In this document: piece after piece, positions 16,758 through 24,979 of the stretch
How the letters are laid out: the number at the start of each line of letters is the position of its first letter
Position numbering within the stretch: the stretch's first letter is position 1
DNA from: Aminipila sp032051575
GTDB lineage: Bacteria > Bacillota > Clostridia > Peptostreptococcales > Anaerovoracaceae
Assembly: GCF_032051575.1 (NCBI RefSeq)
Contig: NZ_DAMBYD010000014.1
Coordinates: 1 to 64,000 of the forward strand
Direction: 5' to 3'
Length of the DNA: 64,000 nt
Made by a program: the position numbers and the translations under genes
The notes under the pieces: model-generated
What the model saw: the letters and a program-made list of their open reading frames with translations, nothing else
Told to the model about the DNA's origin: nothing
Databases searched by the model: none

Positions 16758-17801
16758 CTACCCTCTGCCAAAAACTTTGTCTGCTTTAAATTCCTTAGTC
16801 TCTTCGTTAAAAAAAGCCACTCCAAGAAATATGTCCTGCTCATCTCTGCGCATATAAGCATTGTATGCATACCTAAATTCATCTCTAATCTTAATGTGTG
16901 GCTGTTCATTCTTAAATTTGGGATCTTTCTCTATCAGGACCTGTTTATCGCTAACATATCCACCATCACAAAACCACTTAACTCTATCTTCATTCAAAAT
17001 TATCTTCCCAAAATTAACTAAAGGGAAATCTACATCTGTAATGTGATTATTAATTTCGTTTGGTAATGCTCTTGCATATTTTACTATTCTTCCTGTCTCA
17101 AGGCTCCTTATATCTTCACCTTGTCTTAAAGCTTTCAATTCTTCCATACTTACAGAATTTTCTATAGCAAACTCTCCGCTTGCAGTTCTCGTAAGCACAC
17201 TCATGGATGCCCCACATTCCAAAACCTCACCTATATCTCTGCACATAGACCTTATATAGGTTCCTTTAGAACAGGTCACCTCAAAACTAAACTTTCTTTC
17301 ATTCAAAGAAATCTGTAGCAATTTTATATCTTTAATATACACCTGTCTTGAAGCAATTTCAACTATTTCTCCAGCCCTGGCATATTCATAGAGTTTACGC
17401 CCATTTACCTTAAGTGCTGAATATTTAGGAGGAATCTGTGTAATTGTACCAGTAAATCTTGCTAAAACAGATTTTATAACACTCTCTGAAATCTTTCCAT
17501 TTTCTATAAGCTGCTCTGTCTTTTTAATATCTTCTTTAACCGTCTTTCCCCATATATCAAGGGTGTCTGTTTCCAGCCCTAATAAAATTTCACATGTATA
17601 TTTTTTAAAATCCAAATCCAGATATTCAGTAATCCTAGCAGCACTACCTATGCAAACTGGTAAAACACCCTCTGCCATGGGGTCAAGAGTCCCTGTATGT
17701 CCAATTCGCTTTATTCCCGTCAAACTTCTTATAACATTAACACAATCATGGGAAGTAAAGCCCTTTGGCTTGTTAATATTAATAATTCCCTGCTTAATCA
17801 T
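16758..17801 (-). CDS. truB: tRNA pseudouridine(55) synthase
   Basis: Makes pseudouridine 55 in the T-loop of tRNAs. The N-terminus has NINKPKGFTSHDCV and the catalytic Asp in IGHTGTLDPMAEGVLPVCIG near residue 39. Later motifs KYTCEILLGLETDTLD, PKYSALKVNGRKLYEYAR and VTCSKGTYIRSMCRDIG define the substrate cleft. At 347 residues it is somewhat longer than usual; the extra length is in the C-terminal PUA-like part (about 235-347). It begins 3 bp after nrnA ends, with its ribosome-binding site in the nrnA tail (AGGTTAGCTG). Confidence 0.96.
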   Translation of the reverse strand: MIKQGIININKPKGFTSHDCVNVIRSLTGIKRIGHTGTLDPMAEGVLPVCIGSAARITEYLDLDFKKYTCEILLGLETDTLDIWGKTVKEDIKKTEQLIENGKISESVIKSVLARFTGTITQIPPKYSALKVNGRKLYEYARAGEIVEIASRQVYIKDIKLLQISLNERKFSFEVTCSKGTYIRSMCRDIGEVLECGASMSVLTRTASGEFAIENSVSMEELKALRQGEDIRSLETGRIVKYARALPNEINNHITDVDFPLVNFGKIILNEDRVKWFCDGGYVSDKQVLIEKDPKFKNEQPHIKIRDEFRYAYNAYMRRDEQDIFLGVAFFNEETKEFKADKVFGRG

Positions 17802-17804
17802 CAG

Positions 17805-18779
17805 CTAACCTTTCAGATACTCTTCAACTAACTTAATCATTGTTTTCTTAGTCTCTTCAAAACTTTGATATATAGTGCATCCAGCCGCTCTTGCATGTCC
17901 GCCTCCATTAAGTTTCTGGCTCATCTCAGCAACATTTACAAACTTCTTTGAACGCATGCTGACCTTACACTTATTTGGTTCAATTTCTTTAACAAATATA
18001 GAAACTTCAATCCCTGAAATATTTCGTAAAGTCTCTATCATTCCCTCAGTTTCTTCCATTTTACCCTGAGTTTCTTCAAACATTTTCTGTGTAACTCCAC
18101 AGATAGCAGCCTGCCCTTTTGCAAATACAATTAATTCCTGCAAAGCCTTTGTTTGTAACAAGAGTTTTTCTAATCTATTATTTTGATATAATTCAACACT
18201 TATTTCATTGTAATCAACACCATAATCACATAATTCTGCTGCAATTAAGTGTGTTTTTTTAGTTGTATTAGAATACTGGAAATTTCCTGTATCTGTAGTA
18301 ATTGCAGCAAAAATAGCCGATCCAATTTCTTTATCAATTTGTATCGGCATTTCTTTAAGTAATTCATATACGATTTCGCCTGTAGCAGACGCCGTCGGAT
18401 CAATATAATTAAAATCAGCAAAAGGTTCTGTTGTAACATGATGATCTATGCATCCCTTTTGCTTACCTTCAAAGAATTTCTGTTTTCTTTCCTTAAACCG
18501 GTCTGCATCACCACAATCAATACATAAACAAATATCAGGATTTTCAATTACATGATTGTCATAGGTACAATAATCCTTGTCCAAAAATTGCAAAAAGGCA
18601 GCAATATCATCTTCAATAAGAATATGCGCCTGTTTGCCAAGTTTTCTGAGCGCTATACAGAGTGCTACAGAAGAGCCTAGAGTGTCGCCGTCCATATTTA
18701 TATGGGTGAACAGCAACACACTCTTTGAAGCCATTAAAATCTCTGCTATCTCTTTTAATGTATTCTTGTTTTTATTCAT
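17805..18779 (-). CDS. nrnA: DHH/DHHA1 phosphoesterase, nanoRNase/pAp phosphatase
   Basis: Degrades 2-5-mer RNA and often pAp and cyclic dinucleotide-derived pGpG. Manganese ligands are visible in THINMDGDTLGSS, CIDCGDADR and DHHVTTEPFADFNYIDPTAS, with ITTDTGNFQYSNT following, and the C-terminal DHHA1 domain has KLNGGGHARAAG. The ATG at 18779 is preferred: it overlaps the rbfA stop by 8 bp (ATGAATAA) behind a GGAG, implying translational coupling. The longer frame would begin with GTG and lacks its own Shine-Dalgarno. With an EAL-type gene downstream in the same operon, this could clear pGpG made from c-di-GMP, which is inference. Confidence 0.94.
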   Translation of the reverse strand: MNKNKNTLKEIAEILMASKSVLLFTHINMDGDTLGSSVALCIALRKLGKQAHILIEDDIAAFLQFLDKDYCTYDNHVIENPDICLCIDCGDADRFKERKQKFFEGKQKGCIDHHVTTEPFADFNYIDPTASATGEIVYELLKEMPIQIDKEIGSAIFAAITTDTGNFQYSNTTKKTHLIAAELCDYGVDYNEISVELYQNNRLEKLLLQTKALQELIVFAKGQAAICGVTQKMFEETQGKMEETEGMIETLRNISGIEVSIFVKEIEPNKCKVSMRSKKFVNVAEMSQKLNGGGHARAAGCTIYQSFEETKKTMIKLVEEYLKG

Positions 18780-19182
18780 CTTCTCCATCCGGTTCTTCTT
18801 CACTTTTATAGTTTTCTATTCCTAAACTTCCAATTATTTTTGAAATATGTCTTCCGTATTCCAATGATGTGTCCATCTTAAAAATCAGATCTGGAACATG
18901 CCTCAATTTTATACTTCTACCAATTTCCCTTTTTATCAAGCCTTTTGCACTTTTAAAAGCAGCAAGGACATCTTCCTTCTCTTTCTGAGCTGTTTCTTCA
19001 TCATTGCTGCTGCCAAGTACCGTAACATATACAGTAGCATAACTGCCGTCAGAGGTAACCTCCACAGCAGATATGCTAACTAATCCTGATAATCTTGGGT
19101 CTTTAATTTCTCTAAGAAGCAATTCTCCAATTAGTTTCTTGATTTCTTCACCGAGACGGCCTTGTCTATACCCTTTGCCCAT
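18772..19182 (-). CDS. rbfA: 30S ribosome-binding factor A
   Basis: A 136-residue KH-like cold-shock ribosome maturation factor that acts on late 30S precursors near helix 1 of 16S rRNA. The family signature is clear: QGRLGEEIKKLIGELLLREIKDPRL, GLVSISAVEVTSDGSYATVYV, and IKLRHVPDLIFKMDTSLEYG near the C-terminus. The tail is acidic (EEEPDGEDE). It lies 15 bp after infB and overlaps nrnA, the standard order. Confidence 0.97.
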   Translation of the reverse strand: MGKGYRQGRLGEEIKKLIGELLLREIKDPRLSGLVSISAVEVTSDGSYATVYVTVLGSSNDEETAQKEKEDVLAAFKSAKGLIKREIGRSIKLRHVPDLIFKMDTSLEYGRHISKIIGSLGIENYKSEEEPDGEDE

Positions 19183-19197
19183 CTATCAATTACCTTC

Positions 19198-22188
19198 CTA
19201 TTTTCTTTCTACCTCTACCATATGGAAGCATTCAATAATGTCACCTTCCTTAAGGTCATTGTAGTTTTCAAAGCCAATACCACATTCAAAGCCATGTTGT
19301 ACTTCTTTTGCATCATCCTTAAATCTCTTAAGAGATGAAATCTTGCCTTCGTGATAAACAATACCATCACGAACTAAACGTATCTCAGCATTTCTAATAA
19401 CTTTACCTTCAAGTACATAAGCTCCGGCAATCGTACCTACTCCAGGTACTTTAAACGTAGTTCTTACTTCTACTTTACCCAAAACTTCTTCTTTAAATTC
19501 AGGGTCAAGCATACCCTTCATAGCAGCTTCAACATCGTCTATAACATTATAAATTACTCTATAGGTTCTAATTTCAATGCCTTCTCTATCTGCCATAGTA
19601 GAAACAGCGGTACTTGGTCTTACATTAAATCCAATAATTACCGCTCCTGAAGTACCCGCTAGCATAACATCTGATTCCGTTATAGTACCTACTCCAGAGT
19701 GTATAATTCTAACTCTTACATTTTCATTTTTAAGCTTTTCAAGTGAAGATTCTAACGCTCCAACAGAACCCTGAACGTCACCCTTGATAATTAGGTTAAG
19801 TTCTTTCGTTTCACCTTCCTGAATCTGTGAGAATAATTGTTCAAGTGTTGTACTGGCATTTCTAGCAAGTACTTCTTCTCTAAGCTTAGATTTCCTTGTT
19901 TCTGCAATTTCTCTAGCATCTTTATCTTCTTTTACTGCATTAAATACGTCGCCCGCTTCAGGAACATCAGTCAGCCCTAAAATTTCAACTGCAGTAGCTG
20001 GACCAGCTTTCCTTATAGTGTCACCCTTATAGTTAGTCATCAGTCTGATTCTACCACTGGAAGTACCAGCAACTACACTCATCCCTGATTGTAGCGTTCC
20101 ATTTGTAACAAGTAGTGTTGCAACTGGGCCTTTGGCTTTATCAAGTCTTGCTTCAATAACAGAACCCATAGCAAGTCTATTTGGATTTGCCTTAAGTTCC
20201 ATAACTTCAGCCTGAAGTAATACCATCTCAAGTAAGTTCACAATTCCATCTCCCGATTTAGCTGAAACAGGAACTGCAATAGTATCTCCACCCCAAGTTT
20301 CTACAAGTATTCCATATTCTGTCAAATCCTGCATAACTTTGTCTGGGTTTGCACCTGGCTTATCAATCTTATTAATTGCAACAATAATAGGAACTCCTGC
20401 TGCCTTTGCATGGCTGATGGATTCAACTGTTTGTGGTTTAACACTATCATCAGCAGCAACTACTAGGATTGCTATATCTGCACCATGCGCACCTCTGGCT
20501 CTCATAGCCGTAAATGCTTCATGCCCTGGTGTATCAAGAAATACAATTTTCTGACCATTAATCATAACTTCGGATGCACCAATATGCTGAGTAATACCAC
20601 CTGATTCAGATGCTGTAACATTAGTTTTTCTAATTGCATCAAGAAGTGATGTCTTACCATGGTCAACGTGGCCCATAACAGTGACAATCGGTGGTCTTGG
20701 TTTTAAATCTTCCGCCTTATCCTCAAATGTCTCAAGACCTTCTTCAACCACTTCTTCTTCAACCTTACCAATTACTACATTTATGCCAAGCTCCTCAGCC
20801 AATACCATAACCGTGTCTTCGTCAACATTTTGATTTATATTTGCCATGATGCCCAGTTTCATAAGCTTCATGATTACGATTGAAGTTGATATTTCAAGCT
20901 GCTCACAGAATCCCGCTACAGTAATTGGCACATTTATAACTTTTGTTCCAACTGGAAGTTCTTCCATACTTACTTCTGGTTCCTCAACTATCCTTGGCTT
21001 CTGCTGATGTTTCTTAGGTTTAGGTGCTTTTTCAAGAGACCTTGTTGGTTTTGCAGCTGGTTTTGGTTTGCCACCTTTTTCTAGCTTTGCAAACTTATCT
21101 CTTTCTTTGTCTTTTTCTTTGTCTTCTCTCTTTATTGTAGGCTTTGAAACGATAGGTGCTGGAATATCCCCGCTTTTATCATGTGGTCTGTCGTTTTTCT
21201 GGAATGGCTTTCTATCTCCGCCTCTGTTATCTCTTGAGTCATTGTCCTTATCTTTGTTATAATATGGTCTGTCACCTGCTGGTCTTGCTGGTCTGTCGCC
21301 TGCTGGTCTTGCTGGTCTGTCACCCGCTGGTCTTGCTGGTCTGTCACCCGCTGGTCTTGCTGGTCTGTCGCCTGCTGGCCTTGCTGGTCTGTCACCCGCT
21401 GGTCTGCCATCATTATTTCTCTGATAATTTCCTCGTCCATTATCATTTCTATTATCTCTTCTTTGTCCCTGATTATCATTTCTATTGTCTCTTCTCTGAT
21501 AATCATTTCTCTGTCCGCTCTGTCTATTTCCTTCGGCTCTTGCCTGTTCTCTTCTTTCAGCTTCAGCTTTTCTTTTTTCCTCAGCTTTTTCTTTTTCAAT
21601 TCTGTCAGCTTCAGGATCGAATTTCTTAATAATCTTTAGTCTTTGAGGACCTTCCTGTACTGGTTCTACTTTGATTGTTTCCTGCATTTTTTCTACTTTT
21701 ACCTCATTATGTTTCACCTCTGGAGCCTTAATTGGTTCTGCTGGATGTTTTGCTTCCTTATCCTCAAATTCTTTAGGAACCACTGGCTTGCCTATAGGTG
21801 GTTTGGATCTAGCTGCTTCCGTATCCTTTGGAACTGGCTTACCTACAGGTGGCTTTTGTACTGCAATATTTTTTTCCTGACTCTTAGCTGGTTGTGCCTT
21901 GGTATTTTTAGCTGCAGGGCTTACTGTAAGTTTTGCTGCTGCCTTAACTACTACTCTTGGCTCTTCCTCTACTTCTTCTTTTTCTATCTTTTTAGGAGCC
22001 GCTTTAACAATCTTTGTTTCAGCACTTGTCTTACCCCTATTTATTGTATTTTTTACTGAAATTGCATCAATATCAGATAGTCCGCTCATATGACTTTTTG
22101 CTTCAATCCCCATTGCATTGATTCTTTCCAGTAATTCCTTACTGTTCATGTTCAATTCTTTCGCTAGTTCGTGGATTTTTATTGTCAT
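19198..22188 (-). CDS. infB: translation initiation factor IF-2
   Basis: GTPase that places initiator tRNA on the 30S subunit. The 996-residue protein begins with an IF2_N domain (MTIKIHELAKELNMNSKELLERI), followed by a long, low-complexity Lys/Glu/Pro and then Arg/Asp/Asn-rich linker up to about residue 400. A second IF2_N domain follows, then the G domain: GHVDHGKTS (G1), DTPGHEAF (G3) and NKID (G4), and domains II-IV. It is longer than many homologues because of the linker, which contains six tandem copies of a PARPAGDR-type octapeptide encoded by a 24-bp minisatellite. The gene follows ylxQ by 14 bp. Confidence 0.98.
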   Translation of the reverse strand: MTIKIHELAKELNMNSKELLERINAMGIEAKSHMSGLSDIDAISVKNTINRGKTSAETKIVKAAPKKIEKEEVEEEPRVVVKAAAKLTVSPAAKNTKAQPAKSQEKNIAVQKPPVGKPVPKDTEAARSKPPIGKPVVPKEFEDKEAKHPAEPIKAPEVKHNEVKVEKMQETIKVEPVQEGPQRLKIIKKFDPEADRIEKEKAEEKRKAEAERREQARAEGNRQSGQRNDYQRRDNRNDNQGQRRDNRNDNGRGNYQRNNDGRPAGDRPARPAGDRPARPAGDRPARPAGDRPARPAGDRPARPAGDRPYYNKDKDNDSRDNRGGDRKPFQKNDRPHDKSGDIPAPIVSKPTIKREDKEKDKERDKFAKLEKGGKPKPAAKPTRSLEKAPKPKKHQQKPRIVEEPEVSMEELPVGTKVINVPITVAGFCEQLEISTSIVIMKLMKLGIMANINQNVDEDTVMVLAEELGINVVIGKVEEEVVEEGLETFEDKAEDLKPRPPIVTVMGHVDHGKTSLLDAIRKTNVTASESGGITQHIGASEVMINGQKIVFLDTPGHEAFTAMRARGAHGADIAILVVAADDSVKPQTVESISHAKAAGVPIIVAINKIDKPGANPDKVMQDLTEYGILVETWGGDTIAVPVSAKSGDGIVNLLEMVLLQAEVMELKANPNRLAMGSVIEARLDKAKGPVATLLVTNGTLQSGMSVVAGTSSGRIRLMTNYKGDTIRKAGPATAVEILGLTDVPEAGDVFNAVKEDKDAREIAETRKSKLREEVLARNASTTLEQLFSQIQEGETKELNLIIKGDVQGSVGALESSLEKLKNENVRVRIIHSGVGTITESDVMLAGTSGAVIIGFNVRPSTAVSTMADREGIEIRTYRVIYNVIDDVEAAMKGMLDPEFKEEVLGKVEVRTTFKVPGVGTIAGAYVLEGKVIRNAEIRLVRDGIVYHEGKISSLKRFKDDAKEVQHGFECGIGFENYNDLKEGDIIECFHMVEVERK
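21266..21408 (-). repeat. 24-bp tandem repeat inside infB
   Basis: About six head-to-tail copies of a 24-bp unit, read on the plus strand as GGTCTGTC(A/G)CC(T/C)GCTGG then (T/C)CTTGCT, with few substitutions. They encode the octapeptide RPAGDRPA in the disordered linker of IF-2. High identity between copies makes copy-number change by slippage or recombination likely. It is coding sequence, not a CRISPR array: there are no spacers. Confidence 0.9.
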
Positions 22189-22202
22189 TAGAACACCTCC
22201 TT

Positions 22203-22517
22203 CTATATAGACTGATCTTCATCAATCTCCTTTAAAATTACGTTTGCAAAATTTTGATCAGTTATGCCAAAAACTCCCCTTCCTGTAGTTCCACAAGCCT
22301 GTGATAATTCATCACAAGTGCCATATATACGATATACAACTTTCCATTCAATTGCTGCATTGACAAGCTTTTTCATAGTATTCTCAGAAACATCACTTGC
22401 CAGAATTAAAAGTTTTAACTTTTTTTTACTCATAGACAAAAGGCATGTATTATAACCCATAATTAAATTTCTTGAGCGCTTAGCAAACCCTAAATAACTA
22501 TCAATCTTTTTTCTCAT
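22203..22517 (-). CDS. ylxQ: L7Ae-family RNA-binding protein YlxQ
   Basis: A 104-residue L7Ae/L30e-fold protein located where Firmicutes carry ylxQ, between ylxR and infB. Visible family features are YLGFAKRSRNLIMGYNTC near the start, the central KLLILASDVSENTMKKL, and the RNA-contact segment QACGTTGRGVFGIT. L7Ae relatives bind kink-turns; YlxQ is thought to bind RNA in ribosome function, but its exact target is not established. It overlaps ylxR by 17 bp, pointing to coupled translation. Confidence 0.93.
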   Translation of the reverse strand: MRKKIDSYLGFAKRSRNLIMGYNTCLLSMSKKKLKLLILASDVSENTMKKLVNAAIEWKVVYRIYGTCDELSQACGTTGRGVFGITDQNFANVILKEIDEDQSI

Positions 22518-22785
22518 ATTTTTTCAATTCCTCAAACAACTTCTCTAGTTGTTCAGCATTTAGTTCCATTTCCAGGTTTCTACCGATTGCTCTTCTCTTT
22601 TGTGCTTTTTCAAAGCACTGAGTATCTGGGCATAAATAAACGCCTCTCCCTTTTGCTTTTCCTGTCAAATCAATGGAAACTTCTCCCTCAAAACCAGCAA
22701 TTCTAAGCAACTGCCCCTTTGGCTTAGACTCCATACATCCAACACATCGTCTCATAGGTATTTTTTTAGTTTTCAAGGCATTCAC
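22501..22785 (-). CDS. ylxR: YlxR family RNA-binding/nucleoid-associated protein
   Basis: A 94-residue DUF448 protein. The signature RRCVGCMESKPKGQLLRI near residues 12-29 and the second half GRGVYLCPDTQCFEKAQKRRAIGR, with a basic surface, are intact. YlxR has been reported to affect RNase P activity and gene expression in other Firmicutes; its role here is inferred only from family and position. It lies 8 bp after nusA and overlaps ylxQ. Confidence 0.94.
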   Translation of the reverse strand: MNALKTKKIPMRRCVGCMESKPKGQLLRIAGFEGEVSIDLTGKAKGRGVYLCPDTQCFEKAQKRRAIGRNLEMELNAEQLEKLFEELKKYEKKD

Positions 22786-22793
22786 CCCACTCT

Positions 22794-23897
22794 TTATTCT
22801 TCATCCTCGTATTCGTCCTGCATTACTTCAGGCTCATCATATTCGACAATTTCAACATCATCTGAAAAATACTGAGAATGGCTCTTAATATCTATCTTCC
22901 AGCCACAAAGTTTCGCTGCAAGTCTAACATTCTGTCCTTCTTTGCCAATTGCAAGGGATAATTGATAATCTGGTACGATAGCAACTGCAGTCTTTCCCTC
23001 TTCATCAACAATAACTCTTTCTACCTTTGCTGGACTTAAAGCACTACTGATTAATTTTTCAGGATCTTCACTCCAATTTATAATGTCAATTTTTTCTCCA
23101 AATAATTCATCCACTATGACTTGAACACGGCTTCCTCTTGGGCCTACACATGCTCCTACTGGATCAACATTATCATCTAACGCATACACAGCCATTTTAG
23201 TTCTAGATCCTGCTTCTCTTGAAATACTTTTTATTTCAACAACTCCATCTTGTATTTCTGGTACTTCCAATTCAAATAATCTCTTTACCAGTCCCGGATG
23301 TGATCTTGAAAGATAAACCTGAGGTCCCTTAGTAGTCTTTTTAACATCCATAATGAAAACTTTAACTCTTCCATTGATTTCATAAGTTTCACCTGGTACT
23401 TGTTCTGTTGCTGCAAGAATTCCTTCAGTCTTACCCATATTAATAAAAATGGTATCATTACTTATTCTATGAATCTGTCCTGTAATAATTTCACCCTGTC
23501 TATTAATATAATCATCAAAAATCATTCCACGTTCAGCTTCTCTGATTCTTTGAACAACCACCTGCTTAGCCGTCTGTGCTGCAATTCTTCCAAAGTCCTT
23601 TGGTGTAACCTGATATTCAATTGCATCTCCTATTTTATATCTTGGATCTATTTCAAGAGCATCTTCTAAAGAAATCTCTATTAAATCTTCCCAAACTTCA
23701 TCTACAACGTCCTTCTTCATAAAAACGTCTATGTCACCTGTTTCTCTATCAATGTTTACTCTTACATTCTGAGATGTTCCATAGTTCTTTTTATATGCAG
23801 ATACTAATGCAGATTCGATAGCTTCAATAAGGATATCTTTTGAAATTTGCTTTTCCTTTTCAAGCTCTTCAATGGCTTTTATAAATTCTCTGTTCAT
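22794..23897 (-). CDS. nusA: transcription termination/antitermination factor NusA
   Basis: Binds RNA polymerase and RNA to modulate pausing and termination. The 367 residues contain the polymerase-binding N-terminal domain (EFIKAIEELEKEKQISKDILIEAIE), an S1 domain (about 135-200, GEIITGQIHRISNDTIFINMG), and two KH domains (VGACVGPRGSRVQVIVDELFG and LSLAIGKEGQNVRLAAKLCGW). It lacks the C-terminal acidic repeats of proteobacterial NusA, which is normal for Firmicutes, and ends in a short acidic tail. It follows rimP by 19 bp. Confidence 0.97.
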   Translation of the reverse strand: MNREFIKAIEELEKEKQISKDILIEAIESALVSAYKKNYGTSQNVRVNIDRETGDIDVFMKKDVVDEVWEDLIEISLEDALEIDPRYKIGDAIEYQVTPKDFGRIAAQTAKQVVVQRIREAERGMIFDDYINRQGEIITGQIHRISNDTIFINMGKTEGILAATEQVPGETYEINGRVKVFIMDVKKTTKGPQVYLSRSHPGLVKRLFELEVPEIQDGVVEIKSISREAGSRTKMAVYALDDNVDPVGACVGPRGSRVQVIVDELFGEKIDIINWSEDPEKLISSALSPAKVERVIVDEEGKTAVAIVPDYQLSLAIGKEGQNVRLAAKLCGWKIDIKSHSQYFSDDVEIVEYDEPEVMQDEYEDEE

Positions 23898-23916
23898 TTT
23901 CCTGCAAAACCTCCTT

Positions 23917-24396
23917 TTAAAAAATCACTGCCAACTTTGTTTTAGCTACTTTGCTCATAGGTATTTCTTTACGATTTATTTTTTCATCAATTATCACAAG
24001 ATTTTCATCTATAATGCCCACAAGTTCTCCTGTAAGCATCTTTCTCCCGTCAATTGCCTGATATAAGTTAACTTCCACCTGTTTCCCTGCATATCGGATA
24101 AAGTCTTTTTCCTTAAGTAATACCCTATCCATGCCCGGTGATGAAATTTCAAGATAGTAATTTTGTTCTATAGGGTCAGATTCATCAAGTTTTTCACTTA
24201 AAAATCTGCTTACCATTTCACAATCGTCTGTACTAATGTATTCTTCCTCAGATCCTTCTACCTTATCAATATAAACTCTTAAAAACCACTCTTTTGCTTC
24301 CTTTACAAATTCTACATTATAAAGTTCCAGACTGTTTTCATTTAAAAATGGATTTAAAATTTCCTCAACTAAGTCTTTTATTTTTACCTTAGCCAT
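23917..24396 (-). CDS. rimP: ribosome maturation factor RimP
   Basis: Needed for assembly of the 30S head. The 159-residue protein shows the two RimP domains: the N-terminal one with YNVEFVKEAKEWFLRVYID, the acidic DDCEMVSRFLSEKLDE and the signature YYLEISSPGMDRVLLKEKDF, and the SH3-like C-terminal one (TGELVGIIDENLVIIDEK). The start at 24396 has AAAGGA 6 nt upstream; the longer frame adds eight residues that include this site. It is the first gene of the rimP-nusA-infB operon and is preceded by a possible extended -10 promoter. Confidence 0.95.
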   Translation of the reverse strand: MAKVKIKDLVEEILNPFLNENSLELYNVEFVKEAKEWFLRVYIDKVEGSEEEYISTDDCEMVSRFLSEKLDESDPIEQNYYLEISSPGMDRVLLKEKDFIRYAGKQVEVNLYQAIDGRKMLTGELVGIIDENLVIIDEKINRKEIPMSKVAKTKLAVIF

Positions 24397-24435
24397 CTCG
24401 TTCCTTTCATATTCTTTCATAATATTACTTTTTAA

Positions 24436-24444
24436 ATTGTATCA
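24436..24444 (-). promoter_or_regulatory. possible extended -10 promoter of the rimP operon
   Basis: TGATACAAT on the minus strand (24436-24444) fits an extended -10 element about 40 bp before rimP. No clear -35 box is visible. Confidence 0.35.
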
Positions 24445-24453
24445 CTACAAAAG

Positions 24454-24482
24454 TAGAAGAGTGGACAATGCCCACTCTTCTA
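24454..24482 (-). terminator. second hairpin between the ACT gene and rimP
   Basis: TAGAAGAGTGG and CCCACTCTTCTA pair across 24454-24482 and are followed on the minus strand by CTTTTG. It lies behind the main terminator of the upstream gene. Confidence 0.5.
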
Positions 24483-24520
24483 AAAATAAGTCTAAAATTA
24501 ACAACTTCTTTAAGAATAAC

Positions 24521-24550
24521 ATAAAAGGCTTGCAAACGCAAGCCTTTTAT
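24521..24550 (-). terminator. intrinsic terminator of the paaK-ACT transcript
   Basis: A perfect 13-bp stem, ATAAAAGGCTTGC with its complement and a 4-nt loop (AAAC on the plus strand), lies just after the ACT-protein stop codon. The stem itself ends in CCTTTTAT. Confidence 0.75.
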
Positions 24551-24570
24551 TAACATAATGTCCAATATCC

Positions 24571-24957
24571 TTACATATTCAAAACAGATAATGCTCTTTG
24601 AGAATCACTTACCTTCATTATCATAGGTGCAACTCCATGATTCGAATATCCATACATATAAGAAACATTTATACCTGCAGCAGCAAGTTTTCTTAGTGCT
24701 TCATATAAAGCACCTGGCGTATCTGGTGTTTCAACACATAATACCTCCACTAAATTTACAGAGAAATCTCGTTCTTTAAGTACATCAACTGCCTTGTGAT
24801 AATCATCAACTATCATTCTTGCAATACCAAACTCTGTCGCTTCAGCTATGCTTATGGCTGAAATGTTTATGTTATTTTTGCCTAGGATTTCTGTCATTTC
24901 TTCTAATCTTCCCGCTTCATTCTGCAAAAATACTGTCACCTGTTTTATAATTTTCAT
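24571..24957 (-). CDS. tandem ACT-domain protein
   Basis: A 128-residue protein made of two ACT domains: MKIIKQVTVFLQNEAGRLEEMTEILGKNNINISAISIAE, then VETPDTPGALYEALRKLAAAGINVSYMYGY. ACT domains bind amino acids and regulate partner enzymes or transcription. Pairing with a phenylacetate-CoA ligase gene is common in anaerobes, and here it lies 22 bp after that gene. I infer sensing of an aromatic amino acid, but the ligand is not readable from sequence. The start at 24957 is chosen because the homologue at 26676-27092 begins at the same point and a GGAGGG lies upstream. It resembles that homologue in length and domain order. Confidence 0.88.
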   Translation of the reverse strand: MKIIKQVTVFLQNEAGRLEEMTEILGKNNINISAISIAEATEFGIARMIVDDYHKAVDVLKERDFSVNLVEVLCVETPDTPGALYEALRKLAAAGINVSYMYGYSNHGVAPMIMKVSDSQRALSVLNM

Positions 24958-24979
24958 ATGCCTATACTGCCCTCCACTT

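Noticed and set aside
21266..21408. CRISPR-like repeat array
   Set aside because: Repeat units are directly adjoining without unique spacers, and they encode a regular octapeptide in infB.
21132..21629. Long overlapping frames of about 155 residues on both strands within infB
   Set aside because: They are shadows of the repetitive IF-2 linker; the infB frame is certain, and the 24-bp periodicity keeps all frames open.
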